Positions 1 to 10,300 of a stretch of 64,000 nt of DNA are shown in pieces; the stretch's first letter is position 1; each line of letters opens with the position of its first letter. The position numbers and the translations under genes were made by a program. Source of the stretch: Lineus longissimus (Eukaryota > Nemertea > Pilidiophora > Heteronemertea > Lineidae). The stretch lies in the NCBI RefSeq assembly GCF_910592395.1, contig NC_088313.1, positions 8,622,501 to 8,686,500 of the forward strand, given 5' to 3'. The notes below the pieces were generated by a model, which saw only the letters and a list, made by a program, of their open reading frames with translations, was not told the DNA's origin and searched no databases.

Positions 1-744
1 CGATCAGATAAAATAAATTCATTTGAAAGACTCTGGAATGGTCAACCATTTACATGGACAAGTAATAGACTTACGTAACTTCAATAATCATCACCCTAAC
101 TGCAGGGATTACTGGCCCTGGCCGCGACTAGGCGTTATTGAATTGACAACATTTACAAGGTTGTCTTCCTATATCCATTGATCAATATAATTGGCTGTCA
201 TATTGAATGTTTGCAGCCCACCCGTAAAAAACTACAGACTGCCATGTTTCTGGACTTAGTCATTTTCGAGCCATTTTCCTGGCGCTCGGTTAAGTGGGAG
301 AAGACAGTATATGTATACATATACAGTGTACTAAATATGAGAGTATAAAACACTGACCAGGATTACTTTAAAAGTATAAAGTTTATAATCGTGTCATCTC
401 ATGAAAGGACCAGTAATGTTTGGTGCAGTGGACACTCTTCACATCGAAATTACGCGGGTACTATATCCGATAGGTGGAGCCTGATGACGGCCGTTTGTAC
501 ACTTTAATTAACCAATTGCGGATAAACTTACGGCATGGGTATGAGTCACCAGCAGGCCTCGAAACTTCGACCGCGCCCATTTCACCTCGTGGACACTTCA
601 ACAAATCGCAGTATGCTTTCGGTTACTTGCTAAAGTGATCTACCAATGCTGCGTAGCATTTGTTTGAACACTAACTATGTGGTTTCCAGTCGCACTTGCT
701 CGAATGACTTGACTTATGTTCGGGCCCCTCACAGAGCGCTCGGA
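1..744. other. Gene-less left edge
   Basis: No reading frame with recognisable protein content and no clear repeat boundary is seen. The stretch ends directly at the first base of the Harbinger terminal inverted repeat. Confidence 0.5.
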
Positions 745-760
745 GGGGTGGTGTTCCCGA

Positions 761-905
761 AGCCATCGTTAGCGTAACGATGTCGTTACGGTATCGTTAA
801 GCCATCGTTAAGTATGCGTCCCGGTGCCCGAAAGGTTCGTTACGTTTAACGACATCGTTAATTTAACGACAGCCCAAGAGCTGTCGTTAGACCATCGTTA
901 AAAAT
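761..905. repeat. Left subterminal CATCGTTA motif array
   Basis: About six copies of CATCGTTA or its complement TAACGATG, some with one mismatch, lie between the left TIR and the transposase gene. Several are arranged head to head. Related copies occur at 3945-4090 inside the right end. Clustered subterminal motifs of this kind are usually transposase or accessory-protein binding sites; that role is inferred here. Confidence 0.6.
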
Positions 906-1063
906 AAAAATCCTAGACTGGCTCGGTTCGCGTGAAATTATTGGTGTATTCTCGGTTATTCAATTCTTTGCGTAATTACTTTCTATTGTAGAAGACAGTG
1001 TTGATCCCAGTTATACATTAGCTATATATCTTCACAGTGTCACCGGTCCATTTAGTGTGTGCA

Positions 1064-2125
1064 ATGGCTGCTGCATATCTACTAGTTCAAAATGGGCAAG
1101 ATGGACTAGACCGACGCAGGCAAGTTGCTCCACGGGAATATCCTGTCAGAGAAAATCCTCTGGAAACCCAACTTATAAAGAGATACCGGATGGATCGGGC
1201 CGGCCTCCAATATTTGTGTGATGAACTACATGACGACTTAGCAAGGCCTACTAAACGGTCTAACGCTTTGTCCGTTGCAGTGCAAGTCTGTGCAGCTCTG
1301 AGATTCTTTGCAAAAAGGAGTTTTCAGGATGTCACCGGAGACACGTTGAAAGTAAGCCGGTATTCTGTTTCACGGTGTGTGCACACAGTGTCCGGTGCGT
1401 TGATTGAGCGTCTTCTTCAAAGACACATAAAATTTCCGAGGGACATCGCTGATCAGAGGCCAGTGAAGGAGGCCTTCTATCAAATTGGACAATTCCCAAA
1501 TGTTCTTGGCACTGTTGATGGTTCTCTGGTACCAATCATCGGGCCCCATATTGAAGAACACTTGTATATTTCCAGAAAGGGTACTCATGCTATCAATGTG
1601 CAGGGTGTCATTGGTCCAGATGGAAGGTTCTTTGACGTTGTTGCCCGATGGCCTGGGAGTACGCACGACTCCTTCATCTGGAAAAACTCGGGCTTGTGTG
1701 ATGAAATGGAAAACAATAGGATAAAAGGTGGATGGCTACTTGGGGACAGTGGCTATGGATTAGCCCCTTGGCTCCTTACTCCAATCAGAAATCCTATAAA
1801 CAGGGCTGAGAAAGCATACAATAGGGCTCTTAAATCCACACGGGGCGTGGTTGAAAGGGGATTTGGAAGGTGGAAAATGCGCTTTCGATGCCTACATAAG
1901 ACGGGTGGCTGTCGATGTTTGAATGTTATCATTGCAACTGCCATTCTACATAATATTTGTATCGAACGGAATACTCCTCTTCCCCACGACGACGACAATG
2001 AACACTTTCAGATGGATTATGATGATGACAATGATGACGCTGTGGTCGGGGATGATGCTCGAGTACATGCTGCAGGTGTGAGAGTTAGAAATGAACTCAT
2101 TGAAGGCCATTTTACCAGAGGATGA
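1064..2125 (+). CDS. HARBI1-type DDE transposase of Harbinger element
   Basis: This is a 353-residue nuclease-like transposase, numbered from the first ATG at 1064; the frame is open further upstream but without an ATG. The catalytic triad is visible: Asp152 in GTVDGS, Asp228 in LGDSGYG and Glu264 in VVERGFGRWK. The family signature WPGSTHDS lies at about residues 196-203. The N-terminal third (about 30-125) contains the predicted helix-turn-helix region. The C-terminus is very acidic (DDD runs at about 308-332). Length matches the roughly 350 residues usual for the family, and no stop or frameshift interrupts it. The protein would act in the nucleus, cutting the element's ends together with the Myb/SANT partner encoded at 2802-3746. 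It could in principle be a domesticated HARBI1, but its position between perfect TIRs argues for the transposon's own enzyme. Confidence 0.93.
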   Translation: MAAAYLLVQNGQDGLDRRRQVAPREYPVRENPLETQLIKRYRMDRAGLQYLCDELHDDLARPTKRSNALSVAVQVCAALRFFAKRSFQDVTGDTLKVSRYSVSRCVHTVSGALIERLLQRHIKFPRDIADQRPVKEAFYQIGQFPNVLGTVDGSLVPIIGPHIEEHLYISRKGTHAINVQGVIGPDGRFFDVVARWPGSTHDSFIWKNSGLCDEMENNRIKGGWLLGDSGYGLAPWLLTPIRNPINRAEKAYNRALKSTRGVVERGFGRWKMRFRCLHKTGGCRCLNVIIATAILHNICIERNTPLPHDDDNEHFQMDYDDDNDDAVVGDDARVHAAGVRVRNELIEGHFTRG

Positions 2126-2801
2126 ACTACATTTATTCCAGAAATATACAAATCTTACTGCAACAGAGACAAACTGCTGAATCGTGTTTAAAACGTTTAC
2201 AACGTGAAGGTTGAGGAAAATAATGATGAGCATAAACAAATATTAACATAAAATAAAATCATTGGTTCAACCTGTATTCAATTGTACTGCTATTACATGT
2301 ATGCCTCGGAGGCTTATAATAATATTTAGTTCATCTTTGATAAAGCTTTATGATTTGGGTGACTACCCATCTTTTACCGTAAATGTTCTTGCGATGATTG
2401 CTATCGCATCACTAATTGTGTCACTGGATCCATCTTGAGACAAAAAAACAGAACGTAATGGTAGTGTCACTACATTATGCTATTCGCACCTTTGCAATAG
2501 GAATGATGATCTGACTTTGGAGTAACATTACCCCGTGCTTTAACACAGGAAGTCATGGCAGCAACTACTGATTTCTGAAGTCATATTTCCCAATATGAGG
2601 GAAGAAATGAAACGAGACATTTCAACTAGTTATAAAGTACCGATTACTTGTATGTTTTCCTCAGCAGTATTAAGAGGAGAGCAAATTTAGTTCATTGCAT
2701 TTCGTGATTCAATAGATATGTTAGACTCTGGAAATCAGATAAAGGTTTGTGACAGAGTGTGTCCTAGCATCTTGCTGAATTACTTCTTTAGATGATTTAA
2801 T
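2126..2801. other. Convergent intergenic region of Harbinger element
   Basis: About 0.68 kb of AT-rich sequence separates the 3' ends of the two convergent genes. An AATAAA-like signal, consistent with the transposase mRNA 3' end, lies near 2250. No further coding content is seen. Confidence 0.4.
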
Positions 2802-3746
2802 TTATAAATCCATTAGGGAGTAGCTGGTTTCGTTATTGTTATCCGTCCCAGCGAGGAATTTCTCCAACAATACAAGTTTCTGTTTTTCAATCGCAAGTCG
2901 TTGTTTTTCTAATTCTAAACGTTCCTTCTCAACAGAGAGTCGTTCCCGTTCGATTTTCACAAGTTCCATGGATGTATCGTTGCTTGTGGATTTAGCCGTT
3001 ACTTCGACACGTTTCACCGATAATTTCGTAACGTTACCCTTCGGTGTCCCAGTGGCTGCACTTGGTTTTGGTTTGGTTTTGGTAGCGGACGAATCAGCAG
3101 ACAGCGGCGGTTTTCCCTCTGGAATTCGCCGTGCCAACGGGGACTTTGGTTTGGCTGGCGTAGGGTTATCTGATTCAGCTTCATCACCAAGATTACTGCT
3201 GCCGAAGAAATCAGAACATTGCACCTCTTGAGAATCAGAATCTTCATTCGGAGAGTCAAGTTCATCAAAATGTAGCGTAGCTGACGATGAGTAAGTTGAA
3301 GGTCTAGCAGCGCTGTCGACTCCTCTTTTTATCCCATGTGACAACTGTGTTGAATACACAGATGTATCAATTCCACCATCTATCCCTTCTGTTGCTGTCT
3401 TTCCTATGACCATCAGAACCTTTCGCTCAACCTCGTTGACGCGCACATCCTTAGCTTTCCCACCGCCCGTTTTAGCGATTTCCTTTCTTTGCAGAGTATC
3501 TTTTTGCTTGGTCACACTGGTCCAATCAGACCACTTCCTCCGCACGTCGTCTGCCGTTCTCAACGTTTTTGAGACCGAATTAATGCTATCCGTTATCTTC
3601 TGCCATGCTATTCGTTTCTCTTCATTATGTACAGCGTCTGTAAATTTGTTAAATACGGTCTTTTTCTTTGCCTGAACGCCTTCCACCAATGCGTCAAGCT
3701 CAGTCTCAGTGAACTTAGGCTTCCTCTTTAATTTCTCGTCGGGCAT
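2802..3746 (-). CDS. Myb/SANT-like DNA-binding accessory protein of Harbinger element
   Basis: This is a 314-residue single-exon protein starting at the ATG at 3746-3744. Residues about 9-80 form a trihelical Myb/SANT-like domain of the type found in Harbinger second proteins and NAIF1: it opens with KFTETELDALVEGV, and the conserved tryptophans are W48, W72 and W75. The middle (about 100-250) is low-complexity, rich in Ser, Pro and Lys. The C-terminus (about 258-298) is a strongly charged heptad coiled coil with repeated E-R/K-x-R-L-x-x-E-K blocks, probably for self-association or contact with the transposase. In characterised Harbinger systems this protein brings the transposase into the nucleus and onto the element's ends. 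The gene is complete. A similar coiled-coil tail recurs in the orphan exon at 20276-20688. Confidence 0.85.
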   Translation of the reverse strand: MPDEKLKRKPKFTETELDALVEGVQAKKKTVFNKFTDAVHNEEKRIAWQKITDSINSVSKTLRTADDVRRKWSDWTSVTKQKDTLQRKEIAKTGGGKAKDVRVNEVERKVLMVIGKTATEGIDGGIDTSVYSTQLSHGIKRGVDSAARPSTYSSSATLHFDELDSPNEDSDSQEVQCSDFFGSSNLGDEAESDNPTPAKPKSPLARRIPEGKPPLSADSSATKTKPKPSAATGTPKGNVTKLSVKRVEVTAKSTSNDTSMELVKIERERLSVEKERLELEKQRLAIEKQKLVLLEKFLAGTDNNNETSYSLMDL

Positions 3747-4097
3747 CTCAAAAACGGTAGTTCCTCGTCGCTATCACGAATGCAAACCTATCGGGCAGTA
3801 TCAACCAACTGAAGTAAGGGGCGATTATAGACTAAATGCGTGTGCCTGGTGGGGCCTTTTTATGTATGAGGAGTATTTTGCAAACATAACCACTAATAAA
3901 CCAATTGTCCGGCGTTGGAGAATTACGCATTATACTCAATGAGCGAGACCGTAACTACACCGCTAATCGCATATGAATAACGAGACCGTAACGATGGCTT
4001 CGAGACACAGTCGTTAATCTGATCGTTAGGGTCTCGTTAAATGTCATAACGATGTCGTAAACTGGGCATTTAACGATGGCTTCGGGAACACCACCCC

Positions 4098-4221
4098 AGT
4101 TCCGTTACGTGTCACGAATATTTCTATAGTACAAAAATATTTTTGTGGCCTTTTTGCCCCAAAACTTGTTCAAAGAGTCCCAACCCTGAAATGTTTTGAA
4201 CCATAAGCTGTTGCACAATGA
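4098..4221. repeat. Left part of a repeat interrupted by the Kolobok element
   Basis: This stretch contains AAAACTTGTT, GTCCCAACCC and a GTTGCA-ending segment. They recur in the same order just beyond the right end of the Kolobok element (10301-10415), where AAAACTTGTTGCA and TTTTGCACCAAAAC repeat at about 65-70 bp spacing. The Kolobok element therefore appears to have inserted into a degenerate tandem or satellite-like repeat. Confidence 0.45.
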
Positions 4222-4225
4222 TTAA
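4222..4225. repeat. TTAA target-site duplication, left
   Basis: TTAA immediately precedes the AGGGCTAATTGC end. The matching TTAA is at 10297-10300, directly after GCAATTAGCCCT. Confidence 0.85.
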
Positions 4226-4471
4226 AGGGCTAATTGCAAATCTTTGTTGAAAATTGCAAAATTAAAAAATAAATTGTTCTATATGTTTAGTCCAATGCCC
4301 TCATCAAAATAGAGTTTGAATAAAAAAAATTGTTGGGCCATTTGGCCTCTAGGCCCATAGCAACGCCCTTGACAACCATTTAATTACATTCCATGTCAGC
4401 CATGTTGCCTACGTCACACCATTAGAAAACAAACCGCACGTGCTTAAGTCATTGAGCATTCAGAAGAGGAC

Positions 4472-7400
4472 ATGGCATCTATGAGTGCTTACCCTAAAGA
4501 CCATGATGCTGGTCGTAGGTGTAAGGTTTACGGGTGCTCTCAATTAAACAGGCTCATACATCAATTCCCCACCAATGATAAGAAAAGGGCAAGGAAATGG
4601 ACTGTTTTTATACAAACTAAAAGGAAGGATTTTGTTCCTAATAGTGATCCAAGATTTGACTTTATATGCAGCTGGCATTTTGAGAAAGAGTCATTCACCA
4701 ACCTTATGCAGTTTCAACTTGGATTTGCAGATAGGTAAGTACAGTCAAATTACCACCTACCTGAAAGTGTTATCCTTTCGGAAGGGCCTAGCTACGGTTA
4801 GAATGATTGTATAGTCCAAATAAATGCACAGCACACATACGCCAGCCAGATTCTGTTTCAATCCCCTCCTCTGTGGCTACCAAAGCACACATTTTCAACG
4901 CCCTACTTACATATCTATGGCCATGCAAGCCTATCTCTTTATCTATTGTCTAAACTAATTCACATATTTGCTGACTGACGAGTCTGCTTAAAGGAAATAT
5001 CGCATGAGATCCACTCTGGTACACCAGGCCTATACCGAAATCAAAGTATTGATATTTTAATGCTCATTTAGGCATCTTCGTAATCTATGTAGGTAAGGCC
5101 CAATTTGTGAGCCACAGTGCCTGAATGATGATGATGATGATGATGTAACTGTTAGTATCAATATACTAGGCATATCTGTGAAAAGGCAAATAACTCATTC
5201 ATCAAGCAGTGCAAAAATAAGAAATAATTGGTGTTAGTAGTCAACATTGACTGTAGAAGGTAGTGGTATATTTTGCAGGCTGCTCCTGACTAATGATGCA
5301 ATTCCTACCATCCATGAGCCAGCGCCTCCTGATCTAGACAGGAAGTTTGAACCCCGGACGAAGGCTGCATTCTCAATGATTTCAACACCCACATCAAGCT
5401 CTTTACGGCCCGTTATAAGGAAGCGCATTGTCCGTGACCTTGAAGCAGAAAAGTCAAATGTTGGTGGCCCTGGAGCTAATGTGACTGGGCCCGAAAACCC
5501 AGTAGAGCTCCTGTCAGCATCAAATTCTACAGGAGAAGTCATGTTACCAAGCGTCTTGAAAGAAGATAAAAGTAGGCACTATTTCTTGATTTGTGTCATC
5601 AATCTGGTACTAGTGGTGGTGATTCAATTTGAAAAGAATTCACTAGGTTCGGAGCAAACTTACACCAGATTTGAAAAACTATACCCTATCACACATACTG
5701 ATGCATTTTAGGCTGACGTTCAAAAGATGAATAGCTGATTTTAAATACAAGGAAGTATTTTTCTAAATTATTTAGCAATAGTTTCTTGTAACTGCCAGAC
5801 TTAAATCTTTCAGCCACCCAAACAAAACAGCGTCCAGGACCAAAACCAGCAAAACGTCGAACTGCGCCATCATTCGTTATACCGAAAAAAAACCCTGCCA
5901 AGAAAGCCAGACGAAGAAAACAACTTGTTGATTTGTCCTCAACTGATGACTACAGCACTGAGGAATCTGAGAGCGAAGATGATGATATCAAGATTGACCC
6001 TAACTTTGATCCGGAGGAACCAACAAATGCTTTAGAGGACCCAACTTCATCTACTGCATTCGAGGAAATGGCGTAAGTGTGCACTAAAATATACCAGTAG
6101 CCTTACGTAAAATCTATGCATTTTGTCAACATGAAAAGAATGCCACCTCAGATAGATAAGTGAGTGTCTTCGTACTTTTTCAGAGATGAAGATAACATGA
6201 ATCCTGCAGACCAGACAAAATATGTAGTCTTCCAGAGTTCCCTCATGAAATTGCTGTCCGACTATCATGGTTGTGAATGTGAAGCAGAAAGAAAATACTA
6301 TCGGCGCATTACGGGTACAACACTGACAACAAAGTCGGAGTGCCAACAATGCAATACAGCGACACTCTGGGATAGTCAACCACGACGAAGAAACACATTT
6401 TGGGGGAACATTCTTGCAAGTGCTTGCATACTGTTCTCTGGAGTCCTGCCATCTAGAATTATCCGGATATTTTCGTAAGTCTAGCCTTTTTTAGATATAA
6501 ATGCAAGACAAGCCCTAATGATTGTTATCATCAACAACCAAAAATTACCACCATCTGGACATGAACTCTGTAGTATTATATGATAATCAATGTTTGTAGA
6601 CAGCATAGCTATGTCCAAATTGAACATGAAAATAAGACTATAATACTTTCGATACAAAATGTGTATTTTTAGCGGTACGAACTTAATAATAACTCATATG
6701 AAATTGTATTCCAGGTTCATGAAAGTCATGAGTTCCAACCAAAGCACTTACTACTAACACCAGAAAACAAGCCTCCGCCTCGCTGTTCGGGCGGTGTGGC
6801 ACCGACAGAAAACAAAGGTGTTGGACAGTCTCAAAGGGAAAGAATTGCTTTTGGGAGGGGAAGCAAGATGCGATTCGATGGGGCATTGTGCAAAATTTGG
6901 ATCTTATTCCTTGTTGGAATTAGGGAAAAACAAAGTAATAGCGACGGAGATGGTACAGGTAAGTGCAGATATTGACCACAAAAGTATTGAAATTGCATTG
7001 GTCAACTCTAAAGAATATACTTAAAACTGATCAATAGTTCCTAACCTTGGCCGTTTTTCTTTGATTGACTCTTCTAGTTGGAGATGCACATTGGTAAAAT
7101 ACAGTTCTCTATGCTCCTTTTCAGAGCAACGAGGTCAAGAACAGCTATAATATGGAATTGAGAGGCTTACAGGAGTGTAAGAAGACTGTGGAAAGTTTCA
7201 AGATACGAGCTTTGGTAACAGATCGCCATCCTCAAGTCGCCAAATGGGTGAGAGAAAAATGGAAGATCACCCATTTCTACGACTGCTGGCATATTGTAAA
7301 AGGTATGTCTTATACTCTCTTGTGGCTGCAAATATATATTAATTTGTTTTTGTTGGTAACGAATGATATCCTTGATAGAGGACTTAAAAAACATCCCATT

Positions 7401-8467
7401 TTCTTCCCAGGTATTTGCAAAAAGATTGACAAGCTTGCCAAGAAAAAGGGATTTGAGATCGTTAAAGAGTGGAAAAGTTGTATAAAACATCACCTCTACT
7501 GGTGTGCCATGTCTTCTCCTTCTGACGATGGTGAACTGATTCTTAATAGGTGGCTGTCCTGTCCGGAGCACATTCAAGGCATCCATAAGAACTGCCAACA
7601 CAAAAAGAGGATTACAAAGAAGAGCTGGCTTAAGAAAGGTAACTTATAATGAAAAAACCTGGCTCAATAACTTCATTCTTTGTCTCATCTACAGTGATGT
7701 TACATAAAAACACGATTCTCACACTTCAAAAATTATCTGTTTTACAGGGTCTGCCGCTGCTGTCGAACTTGAGCAGCTGCTGACGAAACCTTATATCTTG
7801 AGAGACATAAAGAAGATGTCAAGCTTGGGTCAGACCAGCAGCGTTGAAACCTTTCACAGCATTGTGAATCAGTTTGCCCCAAAGATGTATGCCTTCGCCT
7901 ACGAGACCATGATCACAAGGTATGGAAATAACACACAATGAGCCATATTGCTATGCCTCAGTGAAATGATTCAGTATTTCTTCGATTGTTTGACAAATAT
8001 AGTATATAGCTCTTTCATTTCAGAAACTATTTGGCTGCAATGCACTACAATGAGAATGCTGGTCGTGAGCAGGCAATGTCACCTGGTGGTTCTGGGCAAT
8101 ACAGCATAGCCTTCCCAAAATACAAAGAGGGACATCACACAGTGAAGAAGGTATTGGTGAAATCAACTTTTGGTAAGGATCATGATACAAGTCAAACTCC
8201 AGAAAATTATATATCATCAAAATTATCTCGGTCTAAACAAATAGAAAAAACACCTTTAACTTGTTATAATTTATTTTGACATACCTTTCAGAATATGTTC
8301 GGGAGTGCTTGGAGGAGACAGTCAATCTCAAGAACCCAAAATACAGGAAAGCTCAGCTGCAACTGTTCCCAGATCCAGTGGCACCACCACCATTGTGTGA
8401 TGCCTTTGAAAGGCCTGACAAAGAAATTGCAGTTGCTGCTCAAAGGTCAAGATTTCGAAAAATTTAA
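4472..8467 (+). pseudogene. Kolobok THAP-DDE transposase, ten exons, one in-frame stop
   Basis: Ten exons join with consistent phases: 4472-4734, 5279-5571, 5814-6072, 6184-6474, 6715-6958, 7125-7302, 7411-7638, 7748-7919, 8024-8172 and 8292-8467. The total is 2253 nt (750 codons plus stop). Exon 1 encodes a THAP zinc finger: Cys17, Cys22, Cys66 and His69, with the conserved FP and W between. Exons 2-3 are low-complexity, basic then acidic. The catalytic core shows Asp in RCDSMGH (codon at 6872), Asp in VTDRH (7221) and Glu in SSVETFHS (7846), with HHLYWCA and HFYDCWH family motifs. The only lesion is a TAA at 6755-6757 (codon 383), between TYY and HQK, upstream of the first catalytic Asp. 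It would remove the entire DDE core, so the gene is inactive unless read through. The splice junctions were inferred by eye, but the phases agree at every joint. Confidence 0.87.
5126..5147. repeat. TGA/ATG trinucleotide microsatellite
   Basis: A short run of about six ATG/TGA units lies in intron 1 of the Kolobok transposase gene. Confidence 0.7.
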
Positions 8468-9191
8468 TTATTAAACAAGAGCTGGCAAAATATTGTCATC
8501 GCTTTCTTTGAATCCCTTGTAGTCCTCATCTTCAGATGGGGTAGGAAAGTCTGCTCTAATCACGGAAACTGCACATGATGGCAGAACCACACGGTTTTTC
8601 TCCCCCAACCAACCCCAACACCATCGTACGAATTGCCTGTAGGCTATATGTCTGTATTTCTGTTCTTGTGGTCCTTCAAAGGCCCTCCATTTATATTGTT
8701 GTTTATAGCCAAGCCAAGCACATTGCAGACTCCAGGGGTCAAGACATACTGAATGAAATCCTGGATGGCTAGTTATACATGTCGGTAGTTGTTGCGTGAC
8801 GTGCTGTGCATCATGAAGCTTATCAACAACTCTAGGTTTCTCTTTGCATCAGTAGCACTCCATTTGCTTGGGCAAAATCTGACAATTTCCACACTTGCAC
8901 CTGTAAATATAGTAATTGGAGAGCGCCTTAGTAAGCCTGCATTTGAGATTTTCTTTTGAAATCATTTCGACATCTTTGGAAATTTGATATTGTAATTTTG
9001 ACAGACCTGCGTGTATTTGTAAAATCTTAAATAAAAGGAAAATGATCTTGTCACATTCCCTATTTGTTAGCTCTTTTCATTTCTGTATCATTGTATGGCC
9101 ACCCAATATTCATACATGTATGCACTTCACCATCATCAGCCCGTTCATAGGCCCACTGAATAGCCTGCAGTCACTGAAACATGCACTTTAA

Positions 9192-9356
9192 GGGCCAAAT
9201 TCATAAAGGGCGTTTAGCTTAAAACAGCGTTTAACTACTGAATAGACAGATTCTGGCCCTTCATGCAAATCTTCGCAGAATATGAATAGGCCCTGAAACT
9301 GATAAGAGAGAAGTTGTACATGTCTAACCCTTAAACGCCTTTTATGAATTTGGGCC
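9192..9356. mobile_element. 165-bp MITE with TAA duplication
   Basis: The ends are inverted repeats reading GGGCCAAATTCATAAAGGGC on the left and, on the complement of the right, GGCCCAAATTCATAAAAGGC. TAA lies immediately outside both ends (9189-9191 and 9357-9359). A 3-bp TAA duplication with short TIRs suggests a Harbinger-derived MITE. It sits inside the intron of the minus-strand Kolobok gene. Confidence 0.7.
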
Positions 9357-9439
9357 TAAATGTTTATAAGAAAAAAGAAACTCACAGTCAGGACCTGGTA
9401 AATGAGTTCATGACCCAAAAATATGGTGTATAATCAAGC

Positions 9440-9640
9440 TGTCTGGCTTCTAACATCCAGTCTCGGAGTCTGTACTGTTGCGTTATAGCTTCAGAGTGGA
9501 GAGCTTCAGAGTGGACACTAACACCCGCAACAGCTCCACCGTCAGCGAGTTCAAAAGAAGATTAAAAACCAAACTATTTGAACAGTGTTTTTGTTAAGCG
9601 CAGCTGAGCAATTTTTCTAATTGGATTTTGCGCTATATAA
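9440..9640 (+). mobile_element. 5'-truncated LINE tail
   Basis: The short stretch at about 9530-9595 translates to SSTVSEFKRRLKTKLFEQ, the typical C-terminal end of CR1/Jockey-group reverse transcriptases (a 'FKRRLKTxLF' type ending). It is followed by the tail TTTTGCGCTATATAAATGC, common in such LINE/SINE 3' ends. A TGTA microsatellite (9648-9663) follows directly, as is usual at the end of these elements. Confidence 0.5.
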
Positions 9641-10296
9641 ATGCTATTTGTATGTATGTATGTAGAAATGTTTGGTGTCATTGGAATACAATATTAGTGC
9701 ATTCATGGCATCTGGACCATTCAAAAGGACTGGATTGCTTTAAAAGGAATATAATTTCATACTTACCATTTAGAAATTGTCAGTGGAGTGCAGAATCTTC
9801 GCCAATCTTCTGGATTGTCCTCACTGTCTTTGTCACTTCCACTCCCATCATCTTCGTCATCATCTACCTCGGGTTCGTAGAGATATGGCTCTTCAAGATC
9901 TAAAATAACTCCTTCTTCTCCTTCCTCAAGATCTTCAATGCCTTCATCTTCGATAAGTACACAGGCACTAAAATCCTCTTCATTTTGAGATTCATGTTCT
10001 GATGAAGATTTATAGAGATTGTCATCACTTTTAAACGAGATATCCATGGTATATTGTATGATGCAGTGTATTGTATGTGACTGTAGCCAAGTGGCTTTGT
10101 TTTCTAATGGTGTGACGTAGCAGTGCTCATTAGCATATGGGTTAATACTGCATTGGATCAATTAGTGATTTTAGGCCTTCTTGTTTGAGGTAAGTGATTT
10201 TTTCTTCCTGCAGTGTCATTTTGTATATACTGGCCACGCAGGAAAAGTGTTTTTGTTCTATTTTGGTGATTTCAGCAAAGACTTGCAATTAGCCCT

Positions 10297-10300
10297 TTAA
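10297..10300. repeat. TTAA target-site duplication, right
   Basis: This is the partner of 4222-4225. The element end AGCCCT lies at 10291-10296. Confidence 0.85.

Larger units (their letters stand above)
745..4097. mobile_element. PIF/Harbinger DNA transposon, apparently complete
   Basis: The element is bounded by perfect 27-bp terminal inverted repeats at 745-771 and 4071-4097, starting GGGGTGGTGTTCCCG. Inside are the two genes typical of the superfamily: a HARBI1-type DDE transposase on the plus strand and a Myb/SANT-type DNA-binding protein on the minus strand, arranged convergently. Both ends carry dense copies of the octamer CATCGTTA. The family normally makes a 3-bp duplication (often TWA). 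The flanking triplets here (GGA on the left, AGT on the right) do not match, so the target duplication is either mutated or absent. Identical TIRs and two open genes suggest a fairly recent and possibly autonomous copy; that last point is inference. Confidence 0.92.
8471..10047 (-). pseudogene. Kolobok second gene: P2X7-ballast-like cysteine-rich protein, one in-frame stop
   Basis: This is a two-exon minus-strand gene. Exon 1 runs 10047-9767 and ends at a GTAAGT donor; exon 2 runs 8900-8471 after a TTTACAG acceptor. Together they make 711 nt (236 codons plus stop). Exon 1 is very acidic (EDEGIEDLEEGEEG, then a PYLYEPE motif and an Asp/Ser/Glu tract). The splice creates KWCKCGNC, the start of a zinc-type cysteine cluster that continues ILPKQMECY-stop-CKE. 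Downstream come CITSHPGFHSVCL, YRHIAYRQFVRWCWGWLG, RVVLPSCAVSVIRADFP and a YKGF end. This motif order matches the cytoplasmic ballast domain of vertebrate P2X7 and the free-standing 'P2X7-like' proteins common in invertebrates. A TGA at 8851-8849 replaces a cysteine of the ECxCC motif and is the only stop. No transmembrane receptor part is present. Its role in transposition is unknown. Confidence 0.85.
4226..10296. mobile_element. Kolobok-type DNA transposon, complete with TTAA target duplication
   Basis: The element is flanked by TTAA on both sides (4222-4225 and 10297-10300), the target duplication characteristic of Kolobok (and piggyBac). The terminal inverted repeats begin AGGGCTAATTGCAA and continue with few mismatches for about 30-40 bp. 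It carries a THAP-domain DDE transposase gene on plus (4472-8467) and a second spliced gene on minus (8471-10047); their stop codons are separated by only 3 bp. The intron of the second gene holds a 165-bp MITE and a LINE tail. Each gene has one premature stop, so this copy is probably non-autonomous now. Kolobok is preferred over piggyBac because of the THAP domain and the RCDSMGHCAK / TDRH / VETFH transposase signature. Confidence 0.88.

Noticed and set aside
745-4097. Host HARBI1 gene rather than a transposon
   Set aside because: Perfect terminal inverted repeats and the adjacent Myb/SANT gene between the same ends show it is a mobile element.
8849-8851. TGA at a cysteine position of the ballast-like gene read as selenocysteine
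   Set aside because: A selenocysteine at a former Cys position is tempting, but no SECIS-like structure was recognised after the stop codon, and the partner transposase also has a plain TAA. A nonsense mutation is simpler.
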